A DNA stretch of 64,000 nucleotides from JANWXD01 sp037446115. GTDB taxonomy: Bacteria; Acidobacteriota; Terriglobia; Bryobacterales; Bryobacteraceae. Position 1 is the stretch's first letter; the number at the start of each line of letters is the position of its first letter. The stretch is taken from NCBI GenBank assembly GCA_037446115.1, contig JBBIJF010000004.1, positions 62,001-126,000 on the forward strand, written 5' to 3'. The position numbers were made by a program, and so were the translations under genes. Below are positions 40,433 to 48,561 of the stretch, piece by piece. Below the pieces are notes generated by a model. The model worked only from the letters and a program-made list of their open reading frames with translations. It did not search any database and was not told the origin of the DNA.

Positions 40433-40508
40433 CTTCACGGTGAACCGTTGTAAAATCCGCAACACAGCGGCCGGGTGTGTACGTCCGTCTGACTAAACTG
40501 GGACTGGG

Positions 40509-41888
40509 ATGCTACGGCGGAGAAAAATTTTCATCGCGAAGACAATTGCACTTCTTTCTGTGGTTCCGGTTCTTATTTATGCCTATGCCTCGGGCCCTCC
40601 TCATCGCAAGACCGGCGCACCGGGCGATGGCAGCTGCTTCGAAGCCGGGTGCCACATGGCCGCCGGAGGCGCCCTCATTCAAAATTCGACCGCAATTCAG
40701 CTTAACGTCGGCCGGCCTGACATGACCTATGTCCCCGGCGGGCCGAAGGTCCGCTGGACCGTAACGATCACGGATCCTCAGGCGGCAACCTACGGCTTCC
40801 AGCTTACCGCGCGCCTGGCGAGCGATCCGGCCAACGGCCAAGCGGGGGATTTTGAGCCGGCCGACGGCACGACCCAGGTGCTGTGCGACGATGGCACTCT
40901 CAAGACTGCGACCCAGCCCTGCCGCCCCGGCGTCACCGTCCAGTTCGTCGAGCATCGCATGCCGCGGTCGCCTGGAACCTTCAGTTTCGACTGGACGCCT
41001 CCCTCCACCAACGCCGGCAATGTTCAGGTCTGGGTTGCGGCCAACGCAGCCAACGGAAACGGCCAGCAGACCGGTGACCGCATCCATCTGGCCGGGCCGT
41101 TCGTGATCACACCGGCCGCCGGTCCGCGCCCCACCGTCTCGCAGGGTGGTGTCGTCAACGCCTGGGATTTCAGGCCCAGGATCGCCTCGGGAGCCTGGAT
41201 TTCGATCTTTGGCTCCAACCTGGCTTCCACCACGCGAACCTGGCGCACCGAGGAGATCGTTAACGGCCAGCTACCGACCCAGCTCGACGGAGTGAGCGTC
41301 AAAATCAATAACCGCGACGCCTTCACGTTCTTCATCAACCCCGAGCAGATCAATGTCCAGGTTCCGGACGACGACACGACCGGACCGGTGCCGGTCGTGG
41401 TCACCACACCCAACGGCACGAGCGACCCTGTGATGGTGGACAAGCAGCGCGTGGCGCCCGCGTTGTTTACCTGGGCAGGAGTGGTTCCGGAGGGCGAGCG
41501 GTTCGTCGGAGCGCTGTTCCCGGACAGCAACTTTTCCGGCAACCCCTGGGTCGGCCGGCCTGGCTTGCTGGCTCCCCTCGGCATCCCCACGCGGCCGGCC
41601 CGGCCCGGCGAGTTCGTGCTGCTGTTCGCCACCGGGTGCGGTGAAACCAACCCTGCCCAGCCGGCAGGGCAGGTGGTGAGCGGCGCACCCCGGTTGGCCA
41701 ATCCGGTCGCCGTCCGCATCGGAGGCGTGCAGGCGGAAGTGTTCGACAATACGGGCTTTCTTATCTTTGCCGGCGAGTGCCAGTTCAACGTCCGGATCCC
41801 CGAACTGGCCGACGGGGACCACCCCGTCGAACTCCAAATCGCAGGGGTGGCCACCCAACAGGACGTCCGGATCACCGTCCAGCGCTGA
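40509..41888 (+). CDS. Exported protein: choice-of-anchor V/Reeler-like domain plus TIGR03437 C-terminal domain
   Basis: The 459-residue protein has a signal anchor (about 8-28), then TGAPGDGSCFEAGCHMA with Cys43, Cys48 and His49 (C-x4-C-H), a beta-sandwich resembling Reeler/choice-of-anchor V (about 60-200) and the Solibacter-type TIGR03437 domain (about 215-459) with VVNAWDFRPRIASGAWISIFG, INNRDAFTFFINPEQINVQV and TGCGETNPAQPAGQ. TIGR03437 domains are specific to acidobacteria and probably surface-linked. C-x4-CH can bind haem c in cytochrome c3, but this is not sure here. TAAAAT at 40451-40456 is a possible -10. Confidence 0.78.
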   Translation: MLRRRKIFIAKTIALLSVVPVLIYAYASGPPHRKTGAPGDGSCFEAGCHMAAGGALIQNSTAIQLNVGRPDMTYVPGGPKVRWTVTITDPQAATYGFQLTARLASDPANGQAGDFEPADGTTQVLCDDGTLKTATQPCRPGVTVQFVEHRMPRSPGTFSFDWTPPSTNAGNVQVWVAANAANGNGQQTGDRIHLAGPFVITPAAGPRPTVSQGGVVNAWDFRPRIASGAWISIFGSNLASTTRTWRTEEIVNGQLPTQLDGVSVKINNRDAFTFFINPEQINVQVPDDDTTGPVPVVVTTPNGTSDPVMVDKQRVAPALFTWAGVVPEGERFVGALFPDSNFSGNPWVGRPGLLAPLGIPTRPARPGEFVLLFATGCGETNPAQPAGQVVSGAPRLANPVAVRIGGVQAEVFDNTGFLIFAGECQFNVRIPELADGDHPVELQIAGVATQQDVRITVQR

Positions 41889-41930
41889 GAAGTTCCAGCG
41901 GCCGGCGCCACTACTTGCTTGAGGCGACTC

Positions 41931-42734
41931 ATGCGGGCGGTGGTGTGCCTTGCCCTGGCGGCGGCATCGGTCGGTTCGGCCCAAAGCGAAGTCACCTGCA
42001 CGGCTACGGGGCCTTGCTATTCCGAAGCGGGCGTTGTCAACGCCGCCAGCTTCGTCTCCGGCGCCCTGGCCCCCAACACGCTCGCGACGCTGTTTGGATC
42101 GCGCCTGGCCTGGAGCACAAGGGCGATCACCTGGGACGACGTTGAAGCAGGAACGCTACCGACAGTGCTGCCGGGCACGGGTGTTCGCGTCTTAGTCAAC
42201 AACCGGCCGGCCCAGATTTACTACGTTTCTCCCACCCAGGTGAATTTCCTGGTTCCGACCAATCTCATCGCAGGAGAGGTTACCGTACAGCTCGTCCGGG
42301 ATGCGACGGCGGGGCCTCCCGTACGCCTCCGGCTGCGCGACACCGCCCCGGCGCTGTTTCTTCTGGACCCGGAAACGGTCGTCGCCACGCGTGCGGATTT
42401 CTCCCTGATTACCCGCGAAAACCCGGCTTTCCCCGGAGAGGAAGTCATCCTCTGGGCTACGGGACTGGGGCCGACCGTACCACCCCAAATTTACGGCCAG
42501 ATCCCGATGGCCGCCAGCTGGATCGCACGGGCGGCGGAATTTCGTGTCTTCCTCGACGGTAATCCGCTTGCCGCCGAGCAGATCTCCTACGTGGGCGCGG
42601 CCCCCGGCTTTGCCGGTCTGTATCAGGTCAACCTCAAGCTCCCCGCCGAGCTACAGCCCAATCCTGAAATCCGTGTCGCCGTCGGCGAAGAGATCAGCCC
42701 CCCGGGCTTCAGGCTGCCGGCGGGCTCCCGTTGA
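41931..42734 (+). CDS. Exported TIGR03437-domain protein
   Basis: ATG 41931, with GAGG 6 bases upstream, gives 267 residues: a signal peptide (MRAVVCLALAAASVGSAQ) and a nearly complete TIGR03437 domain (VVNAASFVSGALAPNTLATL, VNNRPAQIYYVSPTQVNFLV, VILWATGLGPTVPPQ, GLYQVNLKLPAEL). It follows another TIGR03437 protein by 42 bases, probably in one transcript. The domain has no known activity and is a marker of Solibacter-type acidobacteria. Two cysteines near the N-terminus (EVTCTATGPCYSEA) could form a disulfide. Confidence 0.8.
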   Translation: MRAVVCLALAAASVGSAQSEVTCTATGPCYSEAGVVNAASFVSGALAPNTLATLFGSRLAWSTRAITWDDVEAGTLPTVLPGTGVRVLVNNRPAQIYYVSPTQVNFLVPTNLIAGEVTVQLVRDATAGPPVRLRLRDTAPALFLLDPETVVATRADFSLITRENPAFPGEEVILWATGLGPTVPPQIYGQIPMAASWIARAAEFRVFLDGNPLAAEQISYVGAAPGFAGLYQVNLKLPAELQPNPEIRVAVGEEISPPGFRLPAGSR

Positions 42735-42812
42735 ACCCATAATGGAAGCAACCGGCTCCCGCTGAGGCACGTTTAACCCGATGTGGGCTAGAATGAGCCC
42801 GAGGAGGGCGTT

Positions 42813-43634
42813 ATGAGACGCCGCGGTCTCGCAATGATTCTTGGCGTGGCTTGTGCCCTCATGGCACAGACAGCACCCGAGGGCGAAAAGCAAGAGCCGA
42901 AGGGCTGGCGTGAGGCCGGCGCAGCTCCGGCGGGCCAGTACGTAGTCGAACCGGGCACACGTATCCCCCTCAGTATGCTCAACAGCGTCAGCACGAAGCA
43001 CTCGGCAGAAGGGGATCGCGTCTACCTGGAGACGATCTTTCCGATCCTGGTCAACGGCCGGGTCGTGATTCCTCCGGGAAGTTATGTGGCGGGCACGATC
43101 ACTGAAGTCAAGCGCCCGGGTCGCGTTAAAGGCCGCGGCGAGCTCTATCTGCGGTTTGATTCCCTCACGCTACCCAACGGTGTGACCCGGGACTTTCGCG
43201 CCCGTGTGGGGGCCCTCGACGGTACCTCCACGCAGGAGCTGGATCGCAACGAAGGCAAGATCAAGAGCGAAGGAAACAAGGGCGGTGACGCGCGCACAGT
43301 CGGCGAAGCCACTGCCGCGGGCGCTTCCGTCGGCGTCATTGCCGGAAGCGCCGCGGGACGGGCGGGACTGGGGGCCGGAATCGGCGCCGCTGCCGGAGCC
43401 ACGGCAGGGATGCTGGGTGTGCTCCTGTCGCGCGGCCCGGAGGCCGTCCTCGCCCGCGGCACGACGCTCGAGATGGTCCTGGACCGCCCGCTGACGTTCA
43501 CCTCCGAGGAAATTGACTTCAGCGGCGCGTTGATTCCTCGGGCCAATGCCGGCAGCAGCGCGCCCGCCGGCCGCACCGATAAGGACCGGCGCAGCCTGCC
43601 GCTACCCGGCCGCGTGGGCCGCTGGCCGTACTGA
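42813..43634 (+). CDS. Exported glycine-zipper protein with VirB10-like beta-domain
   Basis: TAGAAT (42789-42794) and AGGAGG precede the ATG. The 273-residue protein has a signal peptide (to about residue 19), a beta-rich part (about 45-135: PGTRIPLSMLNSVST, GRVVIPPGSYVAGTI, LYLRFDSLTLPNG) that resembles the C-terminal domain of VirB10/TrbI proteins, and a Gly/Ala-rich zipper at about 165-210 that could enter a membrane. No other secretion gene is present, so it is not evidence for a type IV system. The function is unknown. Confidence 0.68.
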   Translation: MRRRGLAMILGVACALMAQTAPEGEKQEPKGWREAGAAPAGQYVVEPGTRIPLSMLNSVSTKHSAEGDRVYLETIFPILVNGRVVIPPGSYVAGTITEVKRPGRVKGRGELYLRFDSLTLPNGVTRDFRARVGALDGTSTQELDRNEGKIKSEGNKGGDARTVGEATAAGASVGVIAGSAAGRAGLGAGIGAAAGATAGMLGVLLSRGPEAVLARGTTLEMVLDRPLTFTSEEIDFSGALIPRANAGSSAPAGRTDKDRRSLPLPGRVGRWPY

Positions 43635-43665
43635 CCTTAAGTTACGGAGGGCCGCCGGCGGGAAA

Positions 43666-46365
43666 GTGACCGATCGCGCTCAAGCCGTCACGCTCCCTTC
43701 CCTGTTGAGTTATTGGGCGGCTTGCTCCCCCGAGCGGCCTGCCATCCTTGCACCCGGCCGATCTCCACTGTCCTACGGCGACCTGCGCCGGCATGTGGAA
43801 CTGCTGTCAGGACAACTGCGCGCTTCGGGCATCGGCTCCCGCGACCGAGTCGCCGTGGTCGTGCCGAACGGACCTGAGGCGGCGGTTTCGTTTCTTGCGG
43901 CGGGCTCCGCGGCTGCATGTGCGCCCTTGAACCCGGCCTACAAGGTCGGAGAATTCGAGTCTTACCTCCGTGATTTACAGGCGAAGGCGCTTGTGGCGGA
44001 TGCCGAGCAATGTCCCGCCGCGGTTGAGGCTGCGCGCCGGCTGGCGATTCCCGTGATCCGCATTGCCGTGCCGCCTGGCGCCCCGGCGGGCCTACTCCGC
44101 CTCGAGCCCGCGCACATTGCAGCGGAGGCAGACGGTGGCCCCGGCCCGGAAGACGTCGCGCTGCTCCTGCACACGTCCGGAACCACTTCACGGCCCAAAC
44201 TGGTCCCGCTCACCCACCGCAACCTGTGTGCGTCCGCCCGCAACATTGCAGCGACTCTGGAGCTGGTCCCCGCTGATCGCTGCCTGAATGTCATGCCGCT
44301 GTTCCACATTCACGGCCTCGTCGCAGCGGTACTGGCCTCACTTTATTCCGGCGCAAGCGTGGTCTGCTCGCCCGGATTCCTCGCAGCGAAGTTCTTGGAG
44401 TGGATCGCCGAGCTGCAACCGACCTGGTATACGGCGGCGCCCACGATCCATCAGGCGGCCCTCAGTGTTGCCTCGCAGGCACGAGTGCCCCTCAACGGCC
44501 TGCCCCTCCGCCTCATCCGTTCTTGCTCCGCGGCTCTTCCGCCTCGCCTCATGGCCGAACTGGAGGAAGCCTTCCAGGTTCCCGTCATCGAAGCCTACGG
44601 AATGACCGAAGCGGCCCATCAGGTTGCCAGTAACCGCCTGGGGCCTGGCGGACGCCTTCCTGGGTCGGTCGGATGGGCGACGGGGGTGGAAATCGCAATT
44701 CTGGGCGAAGGCGGTGAAATTCTGCCGCCCGGCATGAGTGGAGAGGTCGCCATTCGCGGAGAAAGTGTCATTCGCGGCTACCTCGACAATCCCGAGGCAA
44801 ATAAGTCTGCCTTTTGCGACGGGTGGTTCCGTACGGGAGATCAGGGCAGACTGGATGAGGACGGGCGTTTATTCCTGAACGGACGGCTGAAAGAGATCAT
44901 CAACCGCGGCGGCGAAAAGATTTCACCTCGCGAAATTGACGAGGTTCTGCTGATGCATCCGGGCGTCGCGCAGGCGGTCGCCTTTGCGATTCCTCACCGC
45001 ACTCTGGGCGAGGAAGTCGGCGCGGCCGTGGTGCTCAAGCCGGGCGCCGCGGTCAGTCCTCAGGCACTACGGCAGTTCGCCTCGGAACATCTGGCCGAGT
45101 TCAAAGTCCCCCGTGTCATCCGCCTCGTGGATGAGATTCCCAAAGGGCCGACCGGAAAGCTCCAGCGCATCGGTCTGGCCGCGGCATTGGGCATCAACCC
45201 GGCACAATCGTCGCACACAACGACAGCCGTTCAGGTACCCCGAACGGAACTGGAACGCCGGCTCGCCGCACTCTGGAGCGCAGTTCTCGGTCTGGACACG
45301 ATCGGGGTAACCGACGACTTCTTTGAGCTGGGCGGGAACTCCGTGCTGGCCGCGCTCGTGGTAGCGCGCATGAACGAAGACTGCGAGGCGGGACTTTCCC
45401 TGGCTGAGTTTCTGGCCTCGCCTTCGATCTCCGCCATCGCTGAATTGCTCGAATCGAGCGCGAAACGACAGTTCCCGGAGGGCGTGATTCCGATTCGGGG
45501 CTCGGGAACACGTCCTGCTCTGTTCTGCCACCCCGGAGCCAGTGGAAGTCTAACAGGCTTTTTCCATGTCGCTGCATCCCTGGACCCGGAGCAGCCGGTG
45601 TTCGGTTTCCTGTTGCCTTCCTGGAGCCCGGAGATCGAAAAGCAAGACATTATGGGACTGGCAGAGACTCGCATCGCCCAGATCCAGGCGATCCAGCCCC
45701 GGGGGCCTTACTTTCTCGCCGGAGCATGTCTGGGAGGCGTCATTGCTTTCGAAATCGCGCGCCAGCTCGAAGAACGTGGCGAGCAGGTGGGATTCGTGGC
45801 CTTGGTGGACGCGTTCAACCCCGGATGGTATCCGATCGGTCCCGCCTCGGGACTGGCCGCGCGGCTGTCCCACGGTTTGGACCGGACGCTGTTCCATCTC
45901 AGGAGGCTCACTTGGGGGACTCTCGGGGAGCGCAAAGAGTACTTCCGGATCAGACTCTCCGCCTTTTTGGATGCACGGCGGCAGCAGCTGGGAGGGGCGA
46001 TCTACTGCGGTTTCCGCAAGCTCGGCAGGCTCCCTCCCCGGCCTCTGCGGCGCGTTGTCTACCCCCTACACCTCGCGGAACGCCGGTACCGGCCCCTGCC
46101 TTATTATGGCCGGGCCATTCTGTTCCAGAGCACCGATCCTCGAGCCGGTGTGTATCCGGTTCCTTTGATGGGATGGCAGGAAGTCTTGCGGGGGGAAACC
46201 CTGCACTTCCATATTCCGGGAGGCCATGAGGGCCTCCTTGTCGGCGCCAACGCCGCCCAAGTCGCCGGGATCCTGTCAGATGCTATCCGTCGTTGGTTAC
46301 CCGTGGAGCCTCGGCCGATCAGCGGACCTGCACCACTTCCAGAAACGCGCGCGCAGCGTGGCTGA
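43666..46365 (+). CDS. Stand-alone adenylation-carrier-thioesterase enzyme (NRPS-like, A-T-TE)
   Basis: GTG 43666 gives 899 residues in three parts. An adenylation domain (about 1-515) has LLLHTSGTTSRPKLVPLTH, GMTEAAH, GWFRTGDQGRLDEDG and PKGPTGKLQR, and resembles oxalyl-CoA synthetase/acyl-CoA ligases more than amino-acid A domains. A carrier domain has DDFFELGGNSV with phosphopantetheine Ser559. A thioesterase has the nucleophile elbow GACLGG (Cys688, not Ser), Asp715 in LVDAF and His854 in GGHEG. It would load an acid, hold it on the carrier and release or couple it. There is no condensation or ketosynthase domain. The last 47 bases overlap the convergent LysR gene. Confidence 0.85.
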   Translation: MTDRAQAVTLPSLLSYWAACSPERPAILAPGRSPLSYGDLRRHVELLSGQLRASGIGSRDRVAVVVPNGPEAAVSFLAAGSAAACAPLNPAYKVGEFESYLRDLQAKALVADAEQCPAAVEAARRLAIPVIRIAVPPGAPAGLLRLEPAHIAAEADGGPGPEDVALLLHTSGTTSRPKLVPLTHRNLCASARNIAATLELVPADRCLNVMPLFHIHGLVAAVLASLYSGASVVCSPGFLAAKFLEWIAELQPTWYTAAPTIHQAALSVASQARVPLNGLPLRLIRSCSAALPPRLMAELEEAFQVPVIEAYGMTEAAHQVASNRLGPGGRLPGSVGWATGVEIAILGEGGEILPPGMSGEVAIRGESVIRGYLDNPEANKSAFCDGWFRTGDQGRLDEDGRLFLNGRLKEIINRGGEKISPREIDEVLLMHPGVAQAVAFAIPHRTLGEEVGAAVVLKPGAAVSPQALRQFASEHLAEFKVPRVIRLVDEIPKGPTGKLQRIGLAAALGINPAQSSHTTTAVQVPRTELERRLAALWSAVLGLDTIGVTDDFFELGGNSVLAALVVARMNEDCEAGLSLAEFLASPSISAIAELLESSAKRQFPEGVIPIRGSGTRPALFCHPGASGSLTGFFHVAASLDPEQPVFGFLLPSWSPEIEKQDIMGLAETRIAQIQAIQPRGPYFLAGACLGGVIAFEIARQLEERGEQVGFVALVDAFNPGWYPIGPASGLAARLSHGLDRTLFHLRRLTWGTLGERKEYFRIRLSAFLDARRQQLGGAIYCGFRKLGRLPPRPLRRVVYPLHLAERRYRPLPYYGRAILFQSTDPRAGVYPVPLMGWQEVLRGETLHFHIPGGHEGLLVGANAAQVAGILSDAIRRWLPVEPRPISGPAPLPETRAQRG

Positions 46366-47194
46366 GGACACGCCGGCAAGGATAAACCAGCCGGATCTTC
46401 CGCTCCACGTGCAACTCCTCCACGCGCACCTCCCGCAGAGTGCCCTGCTCCAGCTCCTGCTCCACGCACATGCGCGGCAGAAACGCCACCCCTTCGTTGC
46501 GCTGCACCAGCTTGCGGATCGTCTCCACCGTGGGCATCTCCACGTCCATGTTCAGGGGCACCTTGTATCGCTGAAATTCCCGGAGGACGACCTCGCGATA
46601 GGGCGAAACCACGTTGTGGGCAATGAACGTCTCCATTCCCAGCTCCGTGATCGAAACGGAGTCCCGGCCGGCAAAGCGGTGCCTGGGCGAAACCACAAAC
46701 GCCAGATGGTCCGTGTAGATGACCTCACACTCCAGCCGGTCGTCCATCGGATCGTAGCTGATCACGCCCAACTCCAGATCCCCGTCAATCAGTTGCGACG
46801 GGATTTTGCTCGACAGACTGCGGCGCACCTGAACGCGCACCTTCGGATACAGGCGCCGGTAGCGCTGGATGTGCTTGAGCAGATACAGCGTCGTGGACTC
46901 GTTGGCGCCGATGATCAGTCTCCCCGCGGCGTTGTCCCGCAGCTCCGCCAGCGCGTTTTCCATCTCGCGCTGCAAATTCTCAAATCGCCGCGCGTACTCG
47001 AAGACCACCTGGCCGGCGTCGGTCAGCATCAGCTCCTTACCGGAGCGATCAATCAGCTTCTCGCCCAGTTCGTTTTCCAGCTTCTGCACCGCAAGCGACA
47101 CCGCCGGCTGGGTTCGCGACAACCGCTCCGCCGCTCGCGAGAAGCTCCTTTCGGTCGCAACGGCGTAGAAGACTCGAAGCGCGTGTAGCTCCAT
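46319..47194 (-). CDS. LysR-family transcriptional regulator
   Basis: The start at 47194 gives 291 residues: the N-terminal winged helix (ALRVFYAVATERSFSRAAER, LSRTQPAVSLAVQKLENEL) and the periplasmic-binding-like effector domain (about 90-291, LIIGANESTTLYLLKHI). LysR proteins respond to a pathway metabolite. It is divergent from leuA with a 173-base AT-rich gap that holds a promoter for each side and the palindrome at 47270-47282. A role in controlling leuABCD is inferred from position. Confidence 0.9.
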   Translation of the reverse strand: MELHALRVFYAVATERSFSRAAERLSRTQPAVSLAVQKLENELGEKLIDRSGKELMLTDAGQVVFEYARRFENLQREMENALAELRDNAAGRLIIGANESTTLYLLKHIQRYRRLYPKVRVQVRRSLSSKIPSQLIDGDLELGVISYDPMDDRLECEVIYTDHLAFVVSPRHRFAGRDSVSITELGMETFIAHNVVSPYREVVLREFQRYKVPLNMDVEMPTVETIRKLVQRNEGVAFLPRMCVEQELEQGTLREVRVEELHVERKIRLVYPCRRVLSHAARAFLEVVQVR

Positions 47195-47227
47195 TTCAGT
47201 GGCTCCACAGATCTTGTATTTGCTTTG

Positions 47228-47256
47228 CTTATAGCATTTTGTGTGTTTATCGTCAA
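47228..47256 (-). promoter_or_regulatory. Promoter of the LysR regulator gene
   Basis: On the minus strand TTGACG (47256-47251) is followed after exactly 17 bases by TATAAG (47233-47228). The leader to the ATG at 47194 would be about 27 bases and contains GGAG. Confidence 0.6.
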
Positions 47257-47269
47257 GCCGATTATTATA

Positions 47270-47301
47270 AATTTGACAAATTATTTGCTCCGTGGCACGA
47301 T
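47270..47301 (+). promoter_or_regulatory. Palindrome and candidate leuA promoter
   Basis: AATTTG-A-CAAATT (47270-47282) is a perfect 13-base palindrome in the AT-rich gap and a likely LysR-type operator. It contains TTGACA (47273-47278), which with the weak CACGAT (47296-47301) 17 bases later would form the leuA promoter. An operator over the -35 would explain regulation by LysR. Confidence 0.45.
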
Positions 47302-47367
47302 GGGTTCTGTGCCGGCTCGCGGAGCAACAGGCCGCGGGCTGGCGCAGTTTGAGACGCGGACGGCCCC

Positions 47368-48546
47368 ATGACGGATCAGCGGGTTTACATTTTCGATACG
47401 ACGCTGCGGGACGGTGAACAGTCGCCCGGATGCAGCATGACGGTCGAGGAAAAGCTCCGGATGGCGCGGAAGCTGGTGGAGCTGGGCGTGGACATCCTGG
47501 AGGCTGGTTTCCCGATCGCATCCGACGGGGACTTCGAAGCGGTAGATACCATCAGCCGCGAAGTCTCATCCGTCACGGTGGCGGCGCTGGCGCGAGCCTG
47601 TGCGCTGGACATCGAACGGGCCGTCCGCGCCTTGGACAAGGCCCGCCGGCCGCGCCTGCACACCTTCATCGCCACCAGCGATATCCACCTCAAATACAAG
47701 CTCAAGAAGACCCGCGAGCAGGTACTTGAGGAAGCTGTGAAGGCGGTGGAACTGGCGCGGCGCTACGTGGACGACGTCGAGTTTTCCGCCGAGGACGCCA
47801 CGCGCACCGACCTCGACTACCTCGAGGAGGTGTCGCGTGCGGTGGTCGCTGCGGGCGCGCGTACGGTGAATTTGCCGGACACGGTCGGCTATTCCACGCC
47901 GGATGAGTACGGAGCGCTGATCGGCCGCATCGTGAGGGCTCTGGGGCCTGGCGTGGTGGTCAGCGTGCACTGCCACAACGATCTCGGCCTTGCAACGGCC
48001 AATTCGCTGGCGGCGGTGCAGGCCGGCGCACGCCAGATCGAGTGCACCGTCAACGGCATCGGCGAGCGCGCCGGCAACTGCGCCCTGGAAGAGGTCGTCA
48101 TGGCGATGAAGGTGCGCCAGGACCGGCTCCCTTACCAGACCGGGATTGTCACCGAACAGCTCTATCCGGCCAGCCAGTTGCTTGCCGAACTGATCACCTT
48201 CGGCCCGCAGCCCAACAAGGCCATCGTGGGCCGCAATGCGTTCGCCCACGAGGCAGGCATCCACCAGGATGGCTTCCTGAAAGAGCGGACGACGTATGAG
48301 ATCATGGACCCCCGTTCGGTCGGCGTGCCGGAGAGCCGGCTGGTGCTCGGCAAGCACAGCGGCCGTCATGCCCTCCGCGACCGCTGCGAGCACCTGGGCT
48401 ATTCGCTGACCCGCGAGGAGCTCGACGAGGTCTACCGTCGCTTCACGGCCCTGGCGGACCGGCGCAAGAAAGGCGTGAGCGACGAGGAGATCCTGAGCCT
48501 CCTCGAGCAGGTGGCGCCCCGCCGTGCGGTGGCAGCCGACGACTGA
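47368..48546 (+). CDS. leuA: 2-isopropylmalate synthase, short form without the leucine-regulatory domain
   Basis: The 392-residue enzyme joins 2-ketoisovalerate and acetyl-CoA in the first leucine step. The HMGL-like TIM barrel is complete: DTTLRDGEQSPGCSMT, VEFSAEDATRTD, NLPDTVGYSTP, HCHNDLGLATAN and NAFAHEAGIHQDG. Usual bacterial LeuA has about 500-520 residues because of a C-terminal LeuA dimer domain that binds leucine; here the protein ends near the linker. The gene heads leuABCD, so the pathway role is well supported, but feedback inhibition by the usual route is not expected. Homocitrate or citramalate synthase are less likely given the operon. Confidence 0.87.
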   Translation: MTDQRVYIFDTTLRDGEQSPGCSMTVEEKLRMARKLVELGVDILEAGFPIASDGDFEAVDTISREVSSVTVAALARACALDIERAVRALDKARRPRLHTFIATSDIHLKYKLKKTREQVLEEAVKAVELARRYVDDVEFSAEDATRTDLDYLEEVSRAVVAAGARTVNLPDTVGYSTPDEYGALIGRIVRALGPGVVVSVHCHNDLGLATANSLAAVQAGARQIECTVNGIGERAGNCALEEVVMAMKVRQDRLPYQTGIVTEQLYPASQLLAELITFGPQPNKAIVGRNAFAHEAGIHQDGFLKERTTYEIMDPRSVGVPESRLVLGKHSGRHALRDRCEHLGYSLTREELDEVYRRFTALADRRKKGVSDEEILSLLEQVAPRRAVAADD

Positions 48547-48561
48547 ATCCCGATCCCCGCA

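Noticed and set aside
42813..43634. VirB10/TrbI-like protein as a sign of conjugation or type IV secretion
   Set aside because: Only a short beta-domain is similar, the protein has a cleavable signal and no neighbours of a secretion system.
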